Positions 12,416 to 22,417 of a stretch of DNA of 64,000 nt are shown here, piece by piece. How positions within the stretch are numbered: position 1 is the stretch's first letter; each line of letters starts with the position of its first letter. The notes beneath the pieces were generated by a model, which saw nothing but the letters and a program-made list of their open reading frames with translations, ran no database searches and had not been told where the DNA came from. Source of the stretch: Iris pallida. Lineage: Eukaryota; Streptophyta; Magnoliopsida; Asparagales; Iridaceae. Location of the stretch: contig JANAVB010016200.1 of the NCBI GenBank assembly GCA_029216955.1, positions 2,631,839 through 2,695,838 on the forward strand. The letters run 5' to 3'. A program made the translations under genes and the position numbers.

Positions 12416-12936
12416 ACTTGACAAACTATGAATGATATAACAATAAGCTAGTTCGAAAAAATATCAAAAGGTGAAAAATTGTTCATAACCTGTATTCAAC
12501 TCAAAAAAATGTTAGATCATTTTAATTTTCTCCCCCTTTGTCACTTAGCAAAATAGTTGTACAAGAGAAGGCTCCCCCGCATGAAATGCAGAAGACTCCC
12601 CCGCAATCAATGCATAAGTAACAAACAGTGAGAAAACAAAAATAAAAGATACAGTAAATAATTAGAGAAATTTATCATCACAAGCATGTATTGCATAAAA
12701 AAAAATCTCAGGCATGCTATTTCACAGACAGTTTAAAAATGAAAAGCAATATAAGAAAATAGTGCTAAACAAAATGCTGAACTTAACTGAGATGTCATAA
12801 ATGAAACATCATAAACATGTCCATGAAAAAGAAATACTGATAGCAAACTACAAAGTACTAATCAAAAAGTAAATGATAAAAACTTGGAATGTCGGAGCAT
12901 TTCCAAGTATACAGTAGAATGTCACTAGTAATCAGA
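12416..12936 (-). other. Non-coding 3' tail of the SIRE-like element with purine boxes
   Basis: On the minus strand it contains GACAAAGGGGGAGAAAAT (about 12527-12544) and two further GCGGGGGAG boxes near 12572-12580 and 12595-12603. Such repeated polypurine boxes are typical of the SIRE lineage 3' region. No ORF is supported here. The expected final polypurine tract and LTR start are absent. Confidence 0.65.
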
Positions 12937-14229
12937 TCAGATCTCATCATCACTATCCTCATCAATATCATCAGCAGCATGGCCAGCATGACCGGAAGTA
13001 CCAGCACCAGAAGTACCAGCGCCAGTAGGATGAGTAGGGGCGCCAGCATAGAATTTGCCAACATAATCTCGAGGAGCACGATACCAATCATAGGCGTTAC
13101 CGGGCTGGAAGTAGGCATGGACAGCCTCATCCTCACAGCGGTAACCCGAAAAAGCTGGATCTCGAGGGATGGAAGCGGCAGAGTGACCAGTCTGTGCAAA
13201 ACGCAGATCGGCCAAGGAGTTTGCCATCGCCTGGTAACAGGTGACATCGCGGAACTCACGCTCGCGAGCCATGTCCGTCATCGAGACGTGCAAAGCAGAT
13301 AGGTGCTGATGTATGCCCTCAAAAGTCATGGCATACGGCTGATGTGGTGGAGATGGTGCAGTAGAAGGAGCAGGAGGTGTAGCTGAAGCAGTCCGGCTGC
13401 GACGAGAAAGCTGGAGTAACTTGGGCTCAGAGTCCTGAGTACAAGTCGATAGATCGATGTCGAAGCGCTGAAAGATACGAGGGAGAATCATCGCGTAAGA
13501 GAGATTTCGATCTCTTGCACGACAACATCCCATCATCTGAATAATAGTCTTGGGGACGGAAAAAGGAATCCCCTTGATAAGATGATACATAGCGGATAGC
13601 TCAAGCGAAGTCACATCATCCTTGGAAGTGGATTTTGGAAGTAGAGTAGAGTAGATGATGCGATGCAATTCGTAGTTAAACAAGTTAAGGTTGTTAGTCT
13701 TAAACTTTCCAGAACGTACTCTGTCAGGTGCACAAAGTTCCGTTTTGAAACTCGTGAGTGTAGTGCCTTCGGGAAACTCGAATTCCGTGATATCAACTAG
13801 CGGTTCACCTTCATTGGGAATCCCAAGAATCTCCGCTAGGAGGACATAATTGAACTCAATATCTATGCCTCCAACACGTGTGCTCACGTCAAAAGTGTTA
13901 ACTACGAGATTGCAATAGAACAATCTAATGGCATTAGTAGCAATTGGGAAGCACAGTTTAACAAGCAAATGTAACCCTAATGCCTCAAATAAGTGACGAT
14001 GGTCAGGAAATACCGTCCATTTAACCGGAGCGCCGCTGCATATGGATCGGGTGGAAAAGTCACCGTACCATAATAAAGCTTGATCGAGGGTTTGAAAGAA
14101 AAACCCATCGAAAGCACCGTCGCTCTTTTGGACTGGCGAAAACAAAAAATCCGTGTGAGGATTCGAAGAGGACCCTTCCTCACTAGGAGTAGTCTTCTTC
14201 CTCTTAGACGGATTAAATCTAGGTGCCAT
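12937..14229 (-). CDS. Third ORF of the SIRE-like element (plant transposon-type protein)
   Basis: An intact ORF of 430 codons lies after pol on the same strand. The start chosen is the Met followed by APRFNPSKRKK; an in-frame Met six codons upstream is possible. Residues 1-25 are basic (KRKKTTP), like a nuclear targeting stretch. Residues of about 60-270 resemble the 'putative plant transposon protein' domain as I remember it (LFYCNLVVNTFDVSTRVGGI, LAEILGIPNEGEPL). A Pro/Ser/Ala-rich linker, a region with several His, and a very acidic tail (DDIDEDSDDE) follow. No signal peptide or membrane segment is visible, so an envelope role is not supported here. It has no stops, unlike most ORFs in the window. 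Function unknown. Confidence 0.78.
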   Translation of the reverse strand: MAPRFNPSKRKKTTPSEEGSSSNPHTDFLFSPVQKSDGAFDGFFFQTLDQALLWYGDFSTRSICSGAPVKWTVFPDHRHLFEALGLHLLVKLCFPIATNAIRLFYCNLVVNTFDVSTRVGGIDIEFNYVLLAEILGIPNEGEPLVDITEFEFPEGTTLTSFKTELCAPDRVRSGKFKTNNLNLFNYELHRIIYSTLLPKSTSKDDVTSLELSAMYHLIKGIPFSVPKTIIQMMGCCRARDRNLSYAMILPRIFQRFDIDLSTCTQDSEPKLLQLSRRSRTASATPPAPSTAPSPPHQPYAMTFEGIHQHLSALHVSMTDMAREREFRDVTCYQAMANSLADLRFAQTGHSAASIPRDPAFSGYRCEDEAVHAYFQPGNAYDWYRAPRDYVGKFYAGAPTHPTGAGTSGAGTSGHAGHAADDIDEDSDDEI

Positions 14230-14463
14230 TGAAATAAATAAGCACAAATTTGAAAGTGGAGAAAGAGAGAGTTATACCTCACAAAAATTAGATATGTTGT
14301 AGAGAAGAATGATCTCCGCACGATTCCAAAGTTTGGAAGGATTTCACCAAGTAGATAGGGAGCAATGGGTTGGTGAATACCTAGGGTTTGGAGGATTTTC
14401 GGGCGGCTGTAGCTGCTGGTTGGAAATATGGAAGCAATGGAAGAGAAGGAGCTCTCGGGTTCT

Positions 14464-14531
14464 GGATATATACGCAGATACCCTCAACCGAACTCGGGCC
14501 GAATTCGGTCAAAGTTCTGGCCGAATTCGCC
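14464..14531 (-). promoter_or_regulatory. LTR-like promoter module upstream of the third ORF
   Basis: On the minus strand, a cluster of CCGAATTC/CCGAACTC/GGCCAGAACT motifs (14488-14531) lies just upstream of GTATATATCC (14464-14473), and the third ORF starts about 235 bp further on. The element's own LTR has the same arrangement: CAGAATTCGG repeats at 20391-20420 just upstream of CCTATAAATAG (20358-20368). The similarity suggests that the third ORF is transcribed from its own LTR-like promoter. This is inference from layout only. Confidence 0.45.
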
Positions 14532-14831
14532 TAGGGTTCTTTCAAGTTGATTTTGCTACTTCTTTTTCATTGACTCGTTTCAAATATTTAATTCAAAGAT
14601 TAGTTATTTTAGCTTTCAAATAACATAATTAATAATATTTTATGAGTTAAATATCGTTACACAGCAGCTGTCTCAGATTAGCTGTAGGAGTACTGTCCCA
14701 GCTGGCGGAGGTTCACCGGGGAACTCTTAAATACCGCTTCGCTTCAACCGTAGTTGTGGTGACAGACAGACTCTTTATTAGCTTGTCTCTAACACAGTTT
14801 TTGCATAATGATATACAATCATAAAATAACA
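14532..14831 (-). other. Spacer between pol and third ORF
   Basis: This stretch is AT-rich and non-coding, between the pol stop and the promoter-like module. Apart from an overall low-complexity appearance I see nothing in it. Confidence 0.5.
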
Positions 14832-17800
14832 TCAATTAATATTATTGACGTCTAAAATTCCTAATTCTCGACGTAAATAATTGAAGCGATCTTCCGCTAG
14901 AGGTTTAGTGAAGATGTCAGCTAATTGATTATCAGTATCTATGTATACAAGGTTTATATCTCCATTTTGATGATGATCTCTAAGAAAATGATGCCGAATC
15001 TCGATATGTTTAGTACGAGAGTGACATACAGGATTCTTAGTCAAATTAATGGTGCTAGTGTTATCACAGAAAATGGGAATATGTGTGTAAAATAAATCAA
15101 AGTCTTCTAAGGTTTGTTTCATCCACAAAATCTGAGCACAACAACGTCCTGCGGCGATGTACTCAGCCTCTGTTGTTGATAAGGCTACAGAATTTTGCTT
15201 TTTACTAAACCAAGAGACTAGAGCCTTGCCTAAGAAATGACATGTACCGCTAGTACTTTTTCTATCAACCTTGCATCCAGCAAAATCTGCATCCGAGTAA
15301 CCAATAAGGTCAAAGGATTTGGATTTGGGATACCACAAGCCGACAGAAGAAGTGCCTTTAAGGTATCGGAAGATACGCTTAACTGCGGACAGATGTGATT
15401 CCTTTGGGTTAGCTTGAAAACGTGCACACAAGCAAACACTAAACATTATATCTGGACGACTAACAGTTAAGTAAAGTAAACTACCAATCATACCTCGATA
15501 CTTACGTGTGTCGACTGGCTTGCCTTGTTCGTCAGAATCAAGCTTTGTTGAAGTTGCCATCGGAGTGCCAATAGGTTTGACATTGTCCAGATCAAACTTC
15601 TTTAGCAAATCTTTTGTGTACTTGGCTTGATTAATGAACGTCCCATTGTCGGTTTGTTTGATTTGCAATCCGAGAAAGAATTTCAGCTCTCCCATCATGC
15701 TTATCTCAAACTCATTCTGCATACACTTAGAGAATTCTTGACAAAGAGATTCATCAGTGGATCCAAATATGATATCATCAACATAGATCTGAATTAAAAG
15801 CAGCTTGCCATTAAAAGATTTAATAAAAAGTGTAGTGTCAACCTTTCCTTTTGTAAAACCGTTGTCAAGTAGAAAAGAGCTTAGACGATCATACCAAGCA
15901 CGAGGGGCTTGTTTCAAACCGTATAAGGCTTTCTTCAACTTGAAAACATGGTCAGGATTTTTGAAATCCGTGAAACCCGGAGGTTGTGCTACAAAAACTT
16001 CTTTTTTTATAAATCCATTTAGAAAAGCACTTTTTACATCCATTTGAAAAAGTTTAAAATCATGAAAACATGCAAATGTACATAACATACGAATGGATTC
16101 TAATCTCGCAACTGGGGCATAAGTCTTATCGTAGTTGATACCCTCTTCTTGATTGTATCCTTGAGCTACGAGTCGAGCCTTGTTACGAGTTACTAAACCA
16201 TCCTCATTCAGTTTGTTTCGGAATACCCAACGGGTGCCAATGACCGGATGATCAATAGGCTTGGAAACAAGTTCCCAAACTTGATTCCGTTCGAATTGGT
16301 TCAATTCATCTTGCATGGCATCTATCCAGAAACTATCACTACATGCTTCATCAATAGATTTAGGTTCTAGCTGTGAAATAAATGCAACACTAGAAATAAT
16401 ATCTCTACTGGATGATCGAGTGCTTACTCCTTTGGTAATGTCACCAATTACCAAATCTTGTGGATGATCAGCTGTGAATTTTAACATTTTCGGTAGACTC
16501 TGTAGGTAGCTGGTTCCTGGATCTCCTCTAGGGGGTTCAGCTTGTGCAGAGCTTGGTTCAGGTTCAGCTGATGTTGAGCTTGATGTAGGCAGATCTTCAT
16601 CACTGTCATCGAGTGTCATTTGGTTTATTTCATCAAAAGTGACGTTGATTGACTCTTCGATGATCATGGTACGTTTGTTGAAGACTCTGTATCCTTTGCT
16701 CTTGGCCGCATAACCTAAAAATATACCTTCATCGGCCTTTTCGTCAAACTTTCCCAAATTGTCTTTAGTATTAAGAATAAAGCACTTACAGCCAAATATC
16801 TTAAAATATGAAACTGAAGGAATTCTATCAAACCATAACTCAAATGGAGTCTTCTTCGATTTGGGTCGAATTAGAACTCTATTGAGCACAAAGCAAGCTG
16901 TATTGACAGCTTCAGCCCAGAAGTATTTGGGTAGGCTAAATTGATTTAACATTACTCTGGCCATTTCGGTTAGAGTTCTGTTCTTACGTTCCACAACTCC
17001 ATTTTGTTGTGGAGTTCTAGGGCAGGAGAACTCGTGTATAAAACCGTGTGTGTCACAAAATTGCTCGAAATCAGCATTCTCGAATTCGCCTCCATGATCG
17101 CTTCTAATACGAGTGATCATGTAACTTTTTTCATTTTGTACTTTCTTGCAAAAGGCGACAAATTCGGATAATGCGTCATTCTTGCGTGTCAAGAAATATA
17201 CCCACGTGTATCTAGAAAAATCATCTACAATTACAAATGCATATAATTTACCTCCGAGGCTAGCAACTCTGCTAGGACCGAATAAATCCATGTGTAGCAA
17301 TTGTAGAGGTCTAGTAGTACATACTGCGTTTACAGACTTGAATGTGGATCTGGTAGCCTTGTTCTTTTCGCATTGGCTGCATACCGAATCCTTCTTGAAT
17401 GTTATGTCCGGTAAACCGCGTACTAACTTCTTTATGGATAATCTTGAAATTGTATCCATGTTTGCATGACCGAGTCTCATATGCCATAAATGACTCTCAT
17501 CACTTTTGGCCATTAAGCATCTACCTGAAATGTTAGCTTCTTCCAATAGATAGAAAACATATATATTGTCTTCCCTGATTCCTTCAAAGATAGTACTACC
17601 AGTTGAGCTATCAACTATAGTACATTTGTCTTTGCCAAAGTTGATACCATAACCATGATCAGCTAGATGACTTATGCTGAGCAGATTATGTTTCAACTCG
17701 GTAACCAGACAGACATCTTTAATCACGGGATAGGGAGATTTACCAACATCACCGATACCAATAATATACCCTTTCAAATTATTACCGAAGGAAACATAAC

Positions 17801-17912
17801 CTTCCTTCTTCTTCTTCGACAGTGTTGCAAATAGAGTAGCGTCACCGGTCATATACCGTGAGCAACCGCTGTCGAGGATCCATTTGCTTCTAGCATGTGA
17901 AGGGTGTTCCAC
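14832..17912 (-). CDS. SIRE/Maximus-like copia pol (protease, integrase, RT, RNase H)
   Basis: An uninterrupted ORF of 1026 codons. Domains in order: aspartic protease (WILDSGCSRYMTGD, residue about 12-25); GAG-pre-integrase zinc region (HLWHMRLGHANMD, then CSQCEK, 140-190); integrase core with its catalytic acids (HMDLFGP, VDDFSRYTWVYF, RSDHGGEFEN, PQQNGVVERKNRTL, 205-320); RT (FQMDVKSAFLNG, YGLKQAPRAWY, catalytic YVDD in QIYVDDIIFGSTDES, 610-770); RNase H (YSDADFAGCKVDRKSTSGT, LSTTEAEYIAAG, 870-1010). All catalytic residues I could check are present. The start is nominal: pol follows gag in a different frame and overlaps it by 23 bases. In this lineage gag and pol are normally one frame, so a one-base indel near the end of gag probably separates them here. 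Confidence 0.93.
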   Translation of the reverse strand: MEHPSHARSKWILDSGCSRYMTGDATLFATLSKKKKEGYVSFGNNLKGYIIGIGDVGKSPYPVIKDVCLVTELKHNLLSISHLADHGYGINFGKDKCTIVDSSTGSTIFEGIREDNIYVFYLLEEANISGRCLMAKSDESHLWHMRLGHANMDTISRLSIKKLVRGLPDITFKKDSVCSQCEKNKATRSTFKSVNAVCTTRPLQLLHMDLFGPSRVASLGGKLYAFVIVDDFSRYTWVYFLTRKNDALSEFVAFCKKVQNEKSYMITRIRSDHGGEFENADFEQFCDTHGFIHEFSCPRTPQQNGVVERKNRTLTEMARVMLNQFSLPKYFWAEAVNTACFVLNRVLIRPKSKKTPFELWFDRIPSVSYFKIFGCKCFILNTKDNLGKFDEKADEGIFLGYAAKSKGYRVFNKRTMIIEESINVTFDEINQMTLDDSDEDLPTSSSTSAEPEPSSAQAEPPRGDPGTSYLQSLPKMLKFTADHPQDLVIGDITKGVSTRSSSRDIISSVAFISQLEPKSIDEACSDSFWIDAMQDELNQFERNQVWELVSKPIDHPVIGTRWVFRNKLNEDGLVTRNKARLVAQGYNQEEGINYDKTYAPVARLESIRMLCTFACFHDFKLFQMDVKSAFLNGFIKKEVFVAQPPGFTDFKNPDHVFKLKKALYGLKQAPRAWYDRLSSFLLDNGFTKGKVDTTLFIKSFNGKLLLIQIYVDDIIFGSTDESLCQEFSKCMQNEFEISMMGELKFFLGLQIKQTDNGTFINQAKYTKDLLKKFDLDNVKPIGTPMATSTKLDSDEQGKPVDTRKYRGMIGSLLYLTVSRPDIMFSVCLCARFQANPKESHLSAVKRIFRYLKGTSSVGLWYPKSKSFDLIGYSDADFAGCKVDRKSTSGTCHFLGKALVSWFSKKQNSVALSTTEAEYIAAGRCCAQILWMKQTLEDFDLFYTHIPIFCDNTSTINLTKNPVCHSRTKHIEIRHHFLRDHHQNGDINLVYIDTDNQLADIFTKPLAEDRFNYLRRELGILDVNNIN

Positions 17913-19749
17913 CTACAAAACAGTTTACAGATGAAACTCTTGGTACCCATTTCTTGTAGGATCCTGAATTGTTAGCTTTAGGTATCCAAGCATAAACATT
18001 TAAATCAACTAGCTTTCTCATTCTACATGCAGATGAAATATGACCAATGAGGCCACAATAATGACATTGTGCATGTTGAGTATTGAAAGCAGAGTGATGT
18101 GCATGGTTGGTAGGTTTAGGTTTTCTAGTATAGAAGAATGCATACCTATGATCATGATTGGGCTTAACCTTTTGTGGTAAAGGTTTTATATGGTTTGGTC
18201 TGACAGTGTTTGGCTTGGGAATGTTCCGAATTTTCGGTAAGTGACACGTATTAGGATAGGAAGCAGCAGGCTCAGGCTGTTTTCCTAACCTAATTTCCAA
18301 CCTTTTGGAAGTGTCATATAACTTAGTATAATCAGAAGTGAGTGATTCCATTCTGATTTGTGCAGATTGAAGACTTTTCTTTTCTTTAGAAAGATCTTCT
18401 CTCAATTGGTCTATAATCTTATCATTCTCTTCGGATGACTGTTTAGTCTCGTGTAATAAGAGCTTTATAGAGGAAAGCTCACCAGACTCACTAACACTAG
18501 TTCTAACCTCAGCTAGTAGGTCGGTAAGTCTTCCTATTTCTCCTTTGTACTCTTTGAGTACCTTCTTAGCGGTCTGATATTTACTACGCAGTTTCCTGTA
18601 GTCAAGCATCAGGTCACTGAAGGCATCTCCTAATTGCTCAAAGGTAAAGTCATCATATGTTTCTATAGGTTCAGTAGGTACCTGATCAACTGCCATGAAG
18701 CAGATGTTTGCAGCGTCCTCTGAATGTTCATCTTCTGAGTCGCTAGCTTCACTCTCATGCCATATGCTGGTGTTGGCGTATTTCCGAGACGTTGATCTTT
18801 TCAGGTTGCCTTTTTCATACCTGTTGTTCTTCTTGCTCGATGATGAGTTGATGGGACAGTCCTTCTTCATATGTCCCTTCTTCTTGCAGCCATAGTAGAC
18901 AGCATCTTCTTGGTACCAGTTGTTGTTGTTGTTCTCTTTGACTCTTTTCTCATGTCTCATGAATCTTTTGAACTTCCTTGCTAGGAGTGCTTGATCTTCA
19001 GCGTCAGATCCACTGCTGTCTGAGTCATCTTCAGCAGCTTTTCTGTGCTGAGCCTTGAGGGCGATAGTCTTCTCCTTTGGTGCAGGCTCTTCAAAATCTT
19101 GTAGATCCAGTTCATGAGTGAGTAGCTTACCCATGAGTACTTCAAGTGTCATTGTGGTGAGGTCGTTTCCTTCAATGATAGCTGTAGCCTTCGGAATCCA
19201 GTTCTTGGTGAGAGCTCGCAGGAGTTTGCGAATCTTTTCGTGGTTACTGTATTCTTTGCCTAAGGAGGACAAAGGGTTTACAATATCCAAGAACCTCTCG
19301 AACATTTGTGTGACTGTTTCATTTGGCTTCATTTTGAACGCCTCGTACTCTTGAGTAAGTCTGCTGACTTTTGACTCCTTGACTTGAGTCGTGCCTTCAT
19401 GTGTAACTTCGAGAAGCTTCCATACACCATTTGCCGTTGTGCATGTAGATACCCTGTTAAATTCTGTTCTGTCTAAGGCACAAAAAAGAGCATTAATGGC
19501 ACATGCGTCAAGACTGGCCTTTTTCTTTTCTTCCTCTGTATAACTGTTTTGGGATTTTTCAACTAAAATACCCTCGACATTTATACGAGGTGGCTTTTGA
19601 TAGCCATCAAGAACAATAGCCCATAAGTCAAAATCAAGAGACTTTAAGAAGAAACTCATCCGTGTTTTCCAATAAGTGTAGTTAGTACCATCAAACAAAG
19701 GAGGTCTGTTTGTGGCCTGACCTTCACTTGTGAATTTCATAGTAGCCAT
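17890..19749 (-). CDS. SIRE/Maximus-like copia gag
   Basis: An open frame of 619 codons starting MATMKFTSEGQ, 70 bases after the primer site. The N-terminal half holds the copia-type gag domain (NRPPLFDGTNYTYWKTRM, SLDACAINALFCAL, VTQMFERFLDIVN). A zinc knuckle at about residue 285 reads YYGCKKKGHMKKDC: the first Cys is replaced by Tyr (codon 18895-18897). A central region (about 360-490) with many Glu, Lys and Leu is probably a coiled coil. A second knuckle near the C-terminus, CHYCGLIGHISSAC, is intact. The frame ends just where protease should follow, consistent with a small indel breaking gag-pol continuity. Confidence 0.9.
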   Translation of the reverse strand: MATMKFTSEGQATNRPPLFDGTNYTYWKTRMSFFLKSLDFDLWAIVLDGYQKPPRINVEGILVEKSQNSYTEEEKKKASLDACAINALFCALDRTEFNRVSTCTTANGVWKLLEVTHEGTTQVKESKVSRLTQEYEAFKMKPNETVTQMFERFLDIVNPLSSLGKEYSNHEKIRKLLRALTKNWIPKATAIIEGNDLTTMTLEVLMGKLLTHELDLQDFEEPAPKEKTIALKAQHRKAAEDDSDSSGSDAEDQALLARKFKRFMRHEKRVKENNNNNWYQEDAVYYGCKKKGHMKKDCPINSSSSKKNNRYEKGNLKRSTSRKYANTSIWHESEASDSEDEHSEDAANICFMAVDQVPTEPIETYDDFTFEQLGDAFSDLMLDYRKLRSKYQTAKKVLKEYKGEIGRLTDLLAEVRTSVSESGELSSIKLLLHETKQSSEENDKIIDQLREDLSKEKKSLQSAQIRMESLTSDYTKLYDTSKRLEIRLGKQPEPAASYPNTCHLPKIRNIPKPNTVRPNHIKPLPQKVKPNHDHRYAFFYTRKPKPTNHAHHSAFNTQHAQCHYCGLIGHISSACRMRKLVDLNVYAWIPKANNSGSYKKWVPRVSSVNCFVGGTPFTC

Positions 19750-19819
19750 GTGATGTGCTGTGATCTAATAAATAATGAATAAATAATAGCACTTTTACCT
19801 TGCTTTACCTGTAACACCC

Positions 19820-19831
19820 GCTCTGATACCA
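19820..19831 (-). promoter_or_regulatory. Primer-binding site, initiator Met tRNA
   Basis: On the minus strand the sequence directly after the 5' LTR reads ATTGGTATCAGAGCGGG. TGGTATCAGAGC is a perfect match to the 3' end of plant initiator tRNA-Met, the standard copia primer. Confidence 0.93.
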
Positions 19832-19833
19832 AT

Positions 19834-20900
19834 TGTAGGAACGATATAGTAAAGCGTAATACTCTAGAGGGGGGGTGAATAGAGTTGGCAGCGGAATAAT
19901 GCTAATTAAAAAAGTTAGCAACACAATCACAGTATATAATCACAGATGAAAATAAAGTAAAGACAGAGTTCAGAAAGCAAACGCAAAGACAGCGATGTAT
20001 ACTGGTATCCCTCTGTTGAGGACTAATCCAGTCGGTAGAACTCTTGCTACCAGTTTGAATCCACTATAGGAAAAACTGCAAGTTTTCTTACGAAGTCCTT
20101 GCAACTTCTACAACGCGAGCTTTGATACGAAGAACTCGTCCAACTTCAAATGTGAAGAGGTATTCTTCAATCAAGCCTTCTGATTACAATCTCTCAGAAA
20201 CTTCTAGATTGTACCGCACTGGCAAATCGACTAGAGGATTGTAACTGGCTTGGGATCTGAAAATGAAAGCTCTAGAAAACTCTTTGGAAGATAGAAAGCT
20301 TTAGATAGAGAGAAGATTGAAAGTGAATGAGTGATTTGAAATGATCGAAATACTTCTCTATTTATAGGATTTCCAAAGGGAAAACTCTGTCAGAATTCGG
20401 ACAGAATTCGGGCAGAACTCGATGAGCAAATCTCGGTCAAATCCGCAACTGCAGGAGGACCAAGTTCCAGAGAATTCAAAATCAAAACGGCCACCAACCG
20501 AACTCTGGCCGAACTCTGGCCGAACTCTGGCCGAGTTCTGTCAGGGTTAGGTTAGGGTTTTTAAAATAGGTTTTGGTGATTTTTGAAAACCTTTTTGAAA
20601 ACCTTTTTGTAAACAATTTGATAGGTCATTTTTAAAAACATTTTGAACTATTTTGGGAATAGTCTATTTGCCAGTACGACTCGGTGTACAATGTATTCCT
20701 AGACTCAAATAAAAAGAAAATTACATTGCATAGGAAATACAGACTCAAGTAGGCAAACAGATCTTCAGTCTTGAACGAAGTGAATATCCAATCTTGCTTA
20801 TGTCCAAGAGGCTGAGAATGTCCCAACAAGCTTTGTATATCCAGACAGAGTTTTGATCAATTATTAAAATCAGGTTGACCATATGACCAATGGGCCAACA
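19834..20900 (-). repeat. 5' LTR of the SIRE-like copia element
   Basis: 1067 bp. On the minus strand it starts TGTTGGCCCATTGG and ends CGTTCCTACA, next to the primer site. Its TATA box is CCTATAAATAG (plus coordinates 20358-20368), with CAGAATTCGG repeats upstream and further CCGAACTCTGG tandem copies at 20498-20540. A related solo LTR at 24327-25391 confirms both ends. Confidence 0.92.
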
Positions 20901-21337
20901 GGGTGAATGTAGTTGTAATAGAAAATAGAGAAGATAATGAAATAGCATGGACACAGACACGGTGCACAACATGATGAGATGTTTGTGGTGTTGATGGAAT
21001 TTGTGAGAAAGACAGAGGGAAGTCTCCCTTTATATAGGGTGAGGGGTTCCTAAATAAGTAAGGATTGGGAATCCAATATTGATCGAATCTCGTTTATAAT
21101 TTAAATCAAATACTATTTAATACTAGATTGAAATGGATCACAATAAGAATAATATTTAATACTATCAAATAATTTGAAAATAGATTTCCATAAATACCAA
21201 ATCTTATTTAAATAATATATTTTTCTTGGTCAAGGAGACAAAATCAAATTTGATTTCTAAAATCCGATTACAAGAATGATTCAAAACTAATATTTAATAT
21301 TATCAATAAACTTAAATAATATTATCGTAAATTCAAA

Positions 21338-21380
<43 letters not shown>

Positions 21381-21493
21381 GGAAAAACCTTATTCTTTTT
21401 GTTAACCAAAATTATTCAAATAAAATATAATTTTTCTAACAAAATATTTAAAAATTAAAATAAAATAAATAAAATTTTAAAAAATCGAAAACA
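20901..21493 (-). repeat. Element X 3' LTR, inner piece
   Basis: It continues element X on the other side of the copia insertion. It matches 29651-30242 over its whole length, including CTCCCTTTATATAGGG (minus-strand TATA near 21029-21036) and the AT-rich run ending in GAAAACA, which is the LTR start on the minus strand at 21493. Upstream on that strand is a polypurine-like AAGGTGGG (about 21508-21515). Confidence 0.8.
21342..21376. repeat. (AT)n microsatellite
   Basis: About 17 uninterrupted AT dinucleotides lie in the 3' LTR of element X. The 5' LTR has only ATATATATA at the matching place (near 30116), so the array expanded after insertion or contracted in the other copy. Confidence 0.95.
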
Positions 21494-22417
21494 GTGGTTA
21501 CAGATATACCCACCTTAAAAATAAATTTGTCATCAAATTTAAAAATATATAAGACATACATGAAAATTATCAGTAAAATATCAAAACAAAGAAATATAAA
21601 TCATTAAATGAAAATAGCAAAAATCTTTAAATAATATAAAGATTGATCTAATCATTGGAAGGATGAAAGAAATCAAGATTAGGGTTTTGAATCCTAGAAA
21701 GTTATGAAGAATTTAGAATAGGAATAAGAATAGAAGACAGTGAGAGGAGCTTGACCCACCTAATATCCCATCAATGCCTTAACCTATTTTCTTTGGTCAA
21801 CCTCTAAAATTCTATCAATTGATATCCTCAAAAATATATAATAAAAAATTCTCAATTTCAATTTAAATCAATAATTCAATACTCAAAGTTTCAAATTCAT
21901 ATCATAAAAATTCATCCTTCATAATCTCCTCAATATTTGAAATTCAAAGTCTTATCATAATTTTTTCGAAAACCATCCTCTTTCAAAAAATTTAACCTTA
22001 GCAACAAATTCATATCAATCAACAAAATTTAAAATTATAATCATTATTTATCCTCGAAAATTAATTTACTAATCGAGAAGTCTACCCACCTTTGATCGTA
22101 ACGCCATATCAAAACAAATTTAACCCTCATACTAACAAATATAAAAAATCCTCTAATTGATCTACCTCAAAATTTAGCATATATGTCTATCTTAACTACA
22201 TAGCCTATGTAGCAATCTTAACTACCCAATAATTAAAGTGAATAAGGGCATTTTTTTATGGTATACCTAGTCCTAGCCATTCTCCTAAAATCAAATCAAT
22301 CCTAATTATGAATGAGCACTTCCTAGTCGTAGGCTCGCAGTAGTCCTACTAATATAGGCACTACCACGAGTTCGCACAATTTACAAAAACTGACCTACAT
22401 TGGCCACCAAAAAAACT
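21494..22417 (-). other. Non-coding internal domain of element X
   Basis: 924 bp of AT-rich DNA between the two LTRs of element X. On the minus strand it ends in TTTGATGACAAATTTATTTTTAAGGTGGG, a gypsy-like end with a polypurine tract (given here only as TTTTTAAGGTGGG at about 21508-21520 for certainty). No gag or pol motif and no convincing tRNA primer site was found next to the other LTR. The element would depend on proteins supplied by others. Confidence 0.6.

Larger units (their letters stand above)
12416..20900 (-). mobile_element. SIRE/Maximus-like Ty1/copia element lacking its 3' LTR
   Basis: On the minus strand the order is 5' LTR (20900-19834), primer site, gag, pol, a third ORF and a non-coding tail with purine boxes. 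The long third ORF after pol and several GGGGGAG boxes are hallmarks of the SIRE/Maximus lineage. The element sits in the 3' LTR of element X: GGGTGAATG resumes at 20901. The tail ends at 12416, just short of where the terminal polypurine tract and 3' LTR should be, so about 1.1 kb is missing and no target-site duplication can be seen. The coding regions are by far the best preserved in the window. Confidence 0.88.

Noticed and set aside
12937..14229. Third ORF as an envelope protein
   Set aside because: No signal peptide, transmembrane helix or glycoprotein-like features are visible; it resembles the plant transposon-type domain instead.
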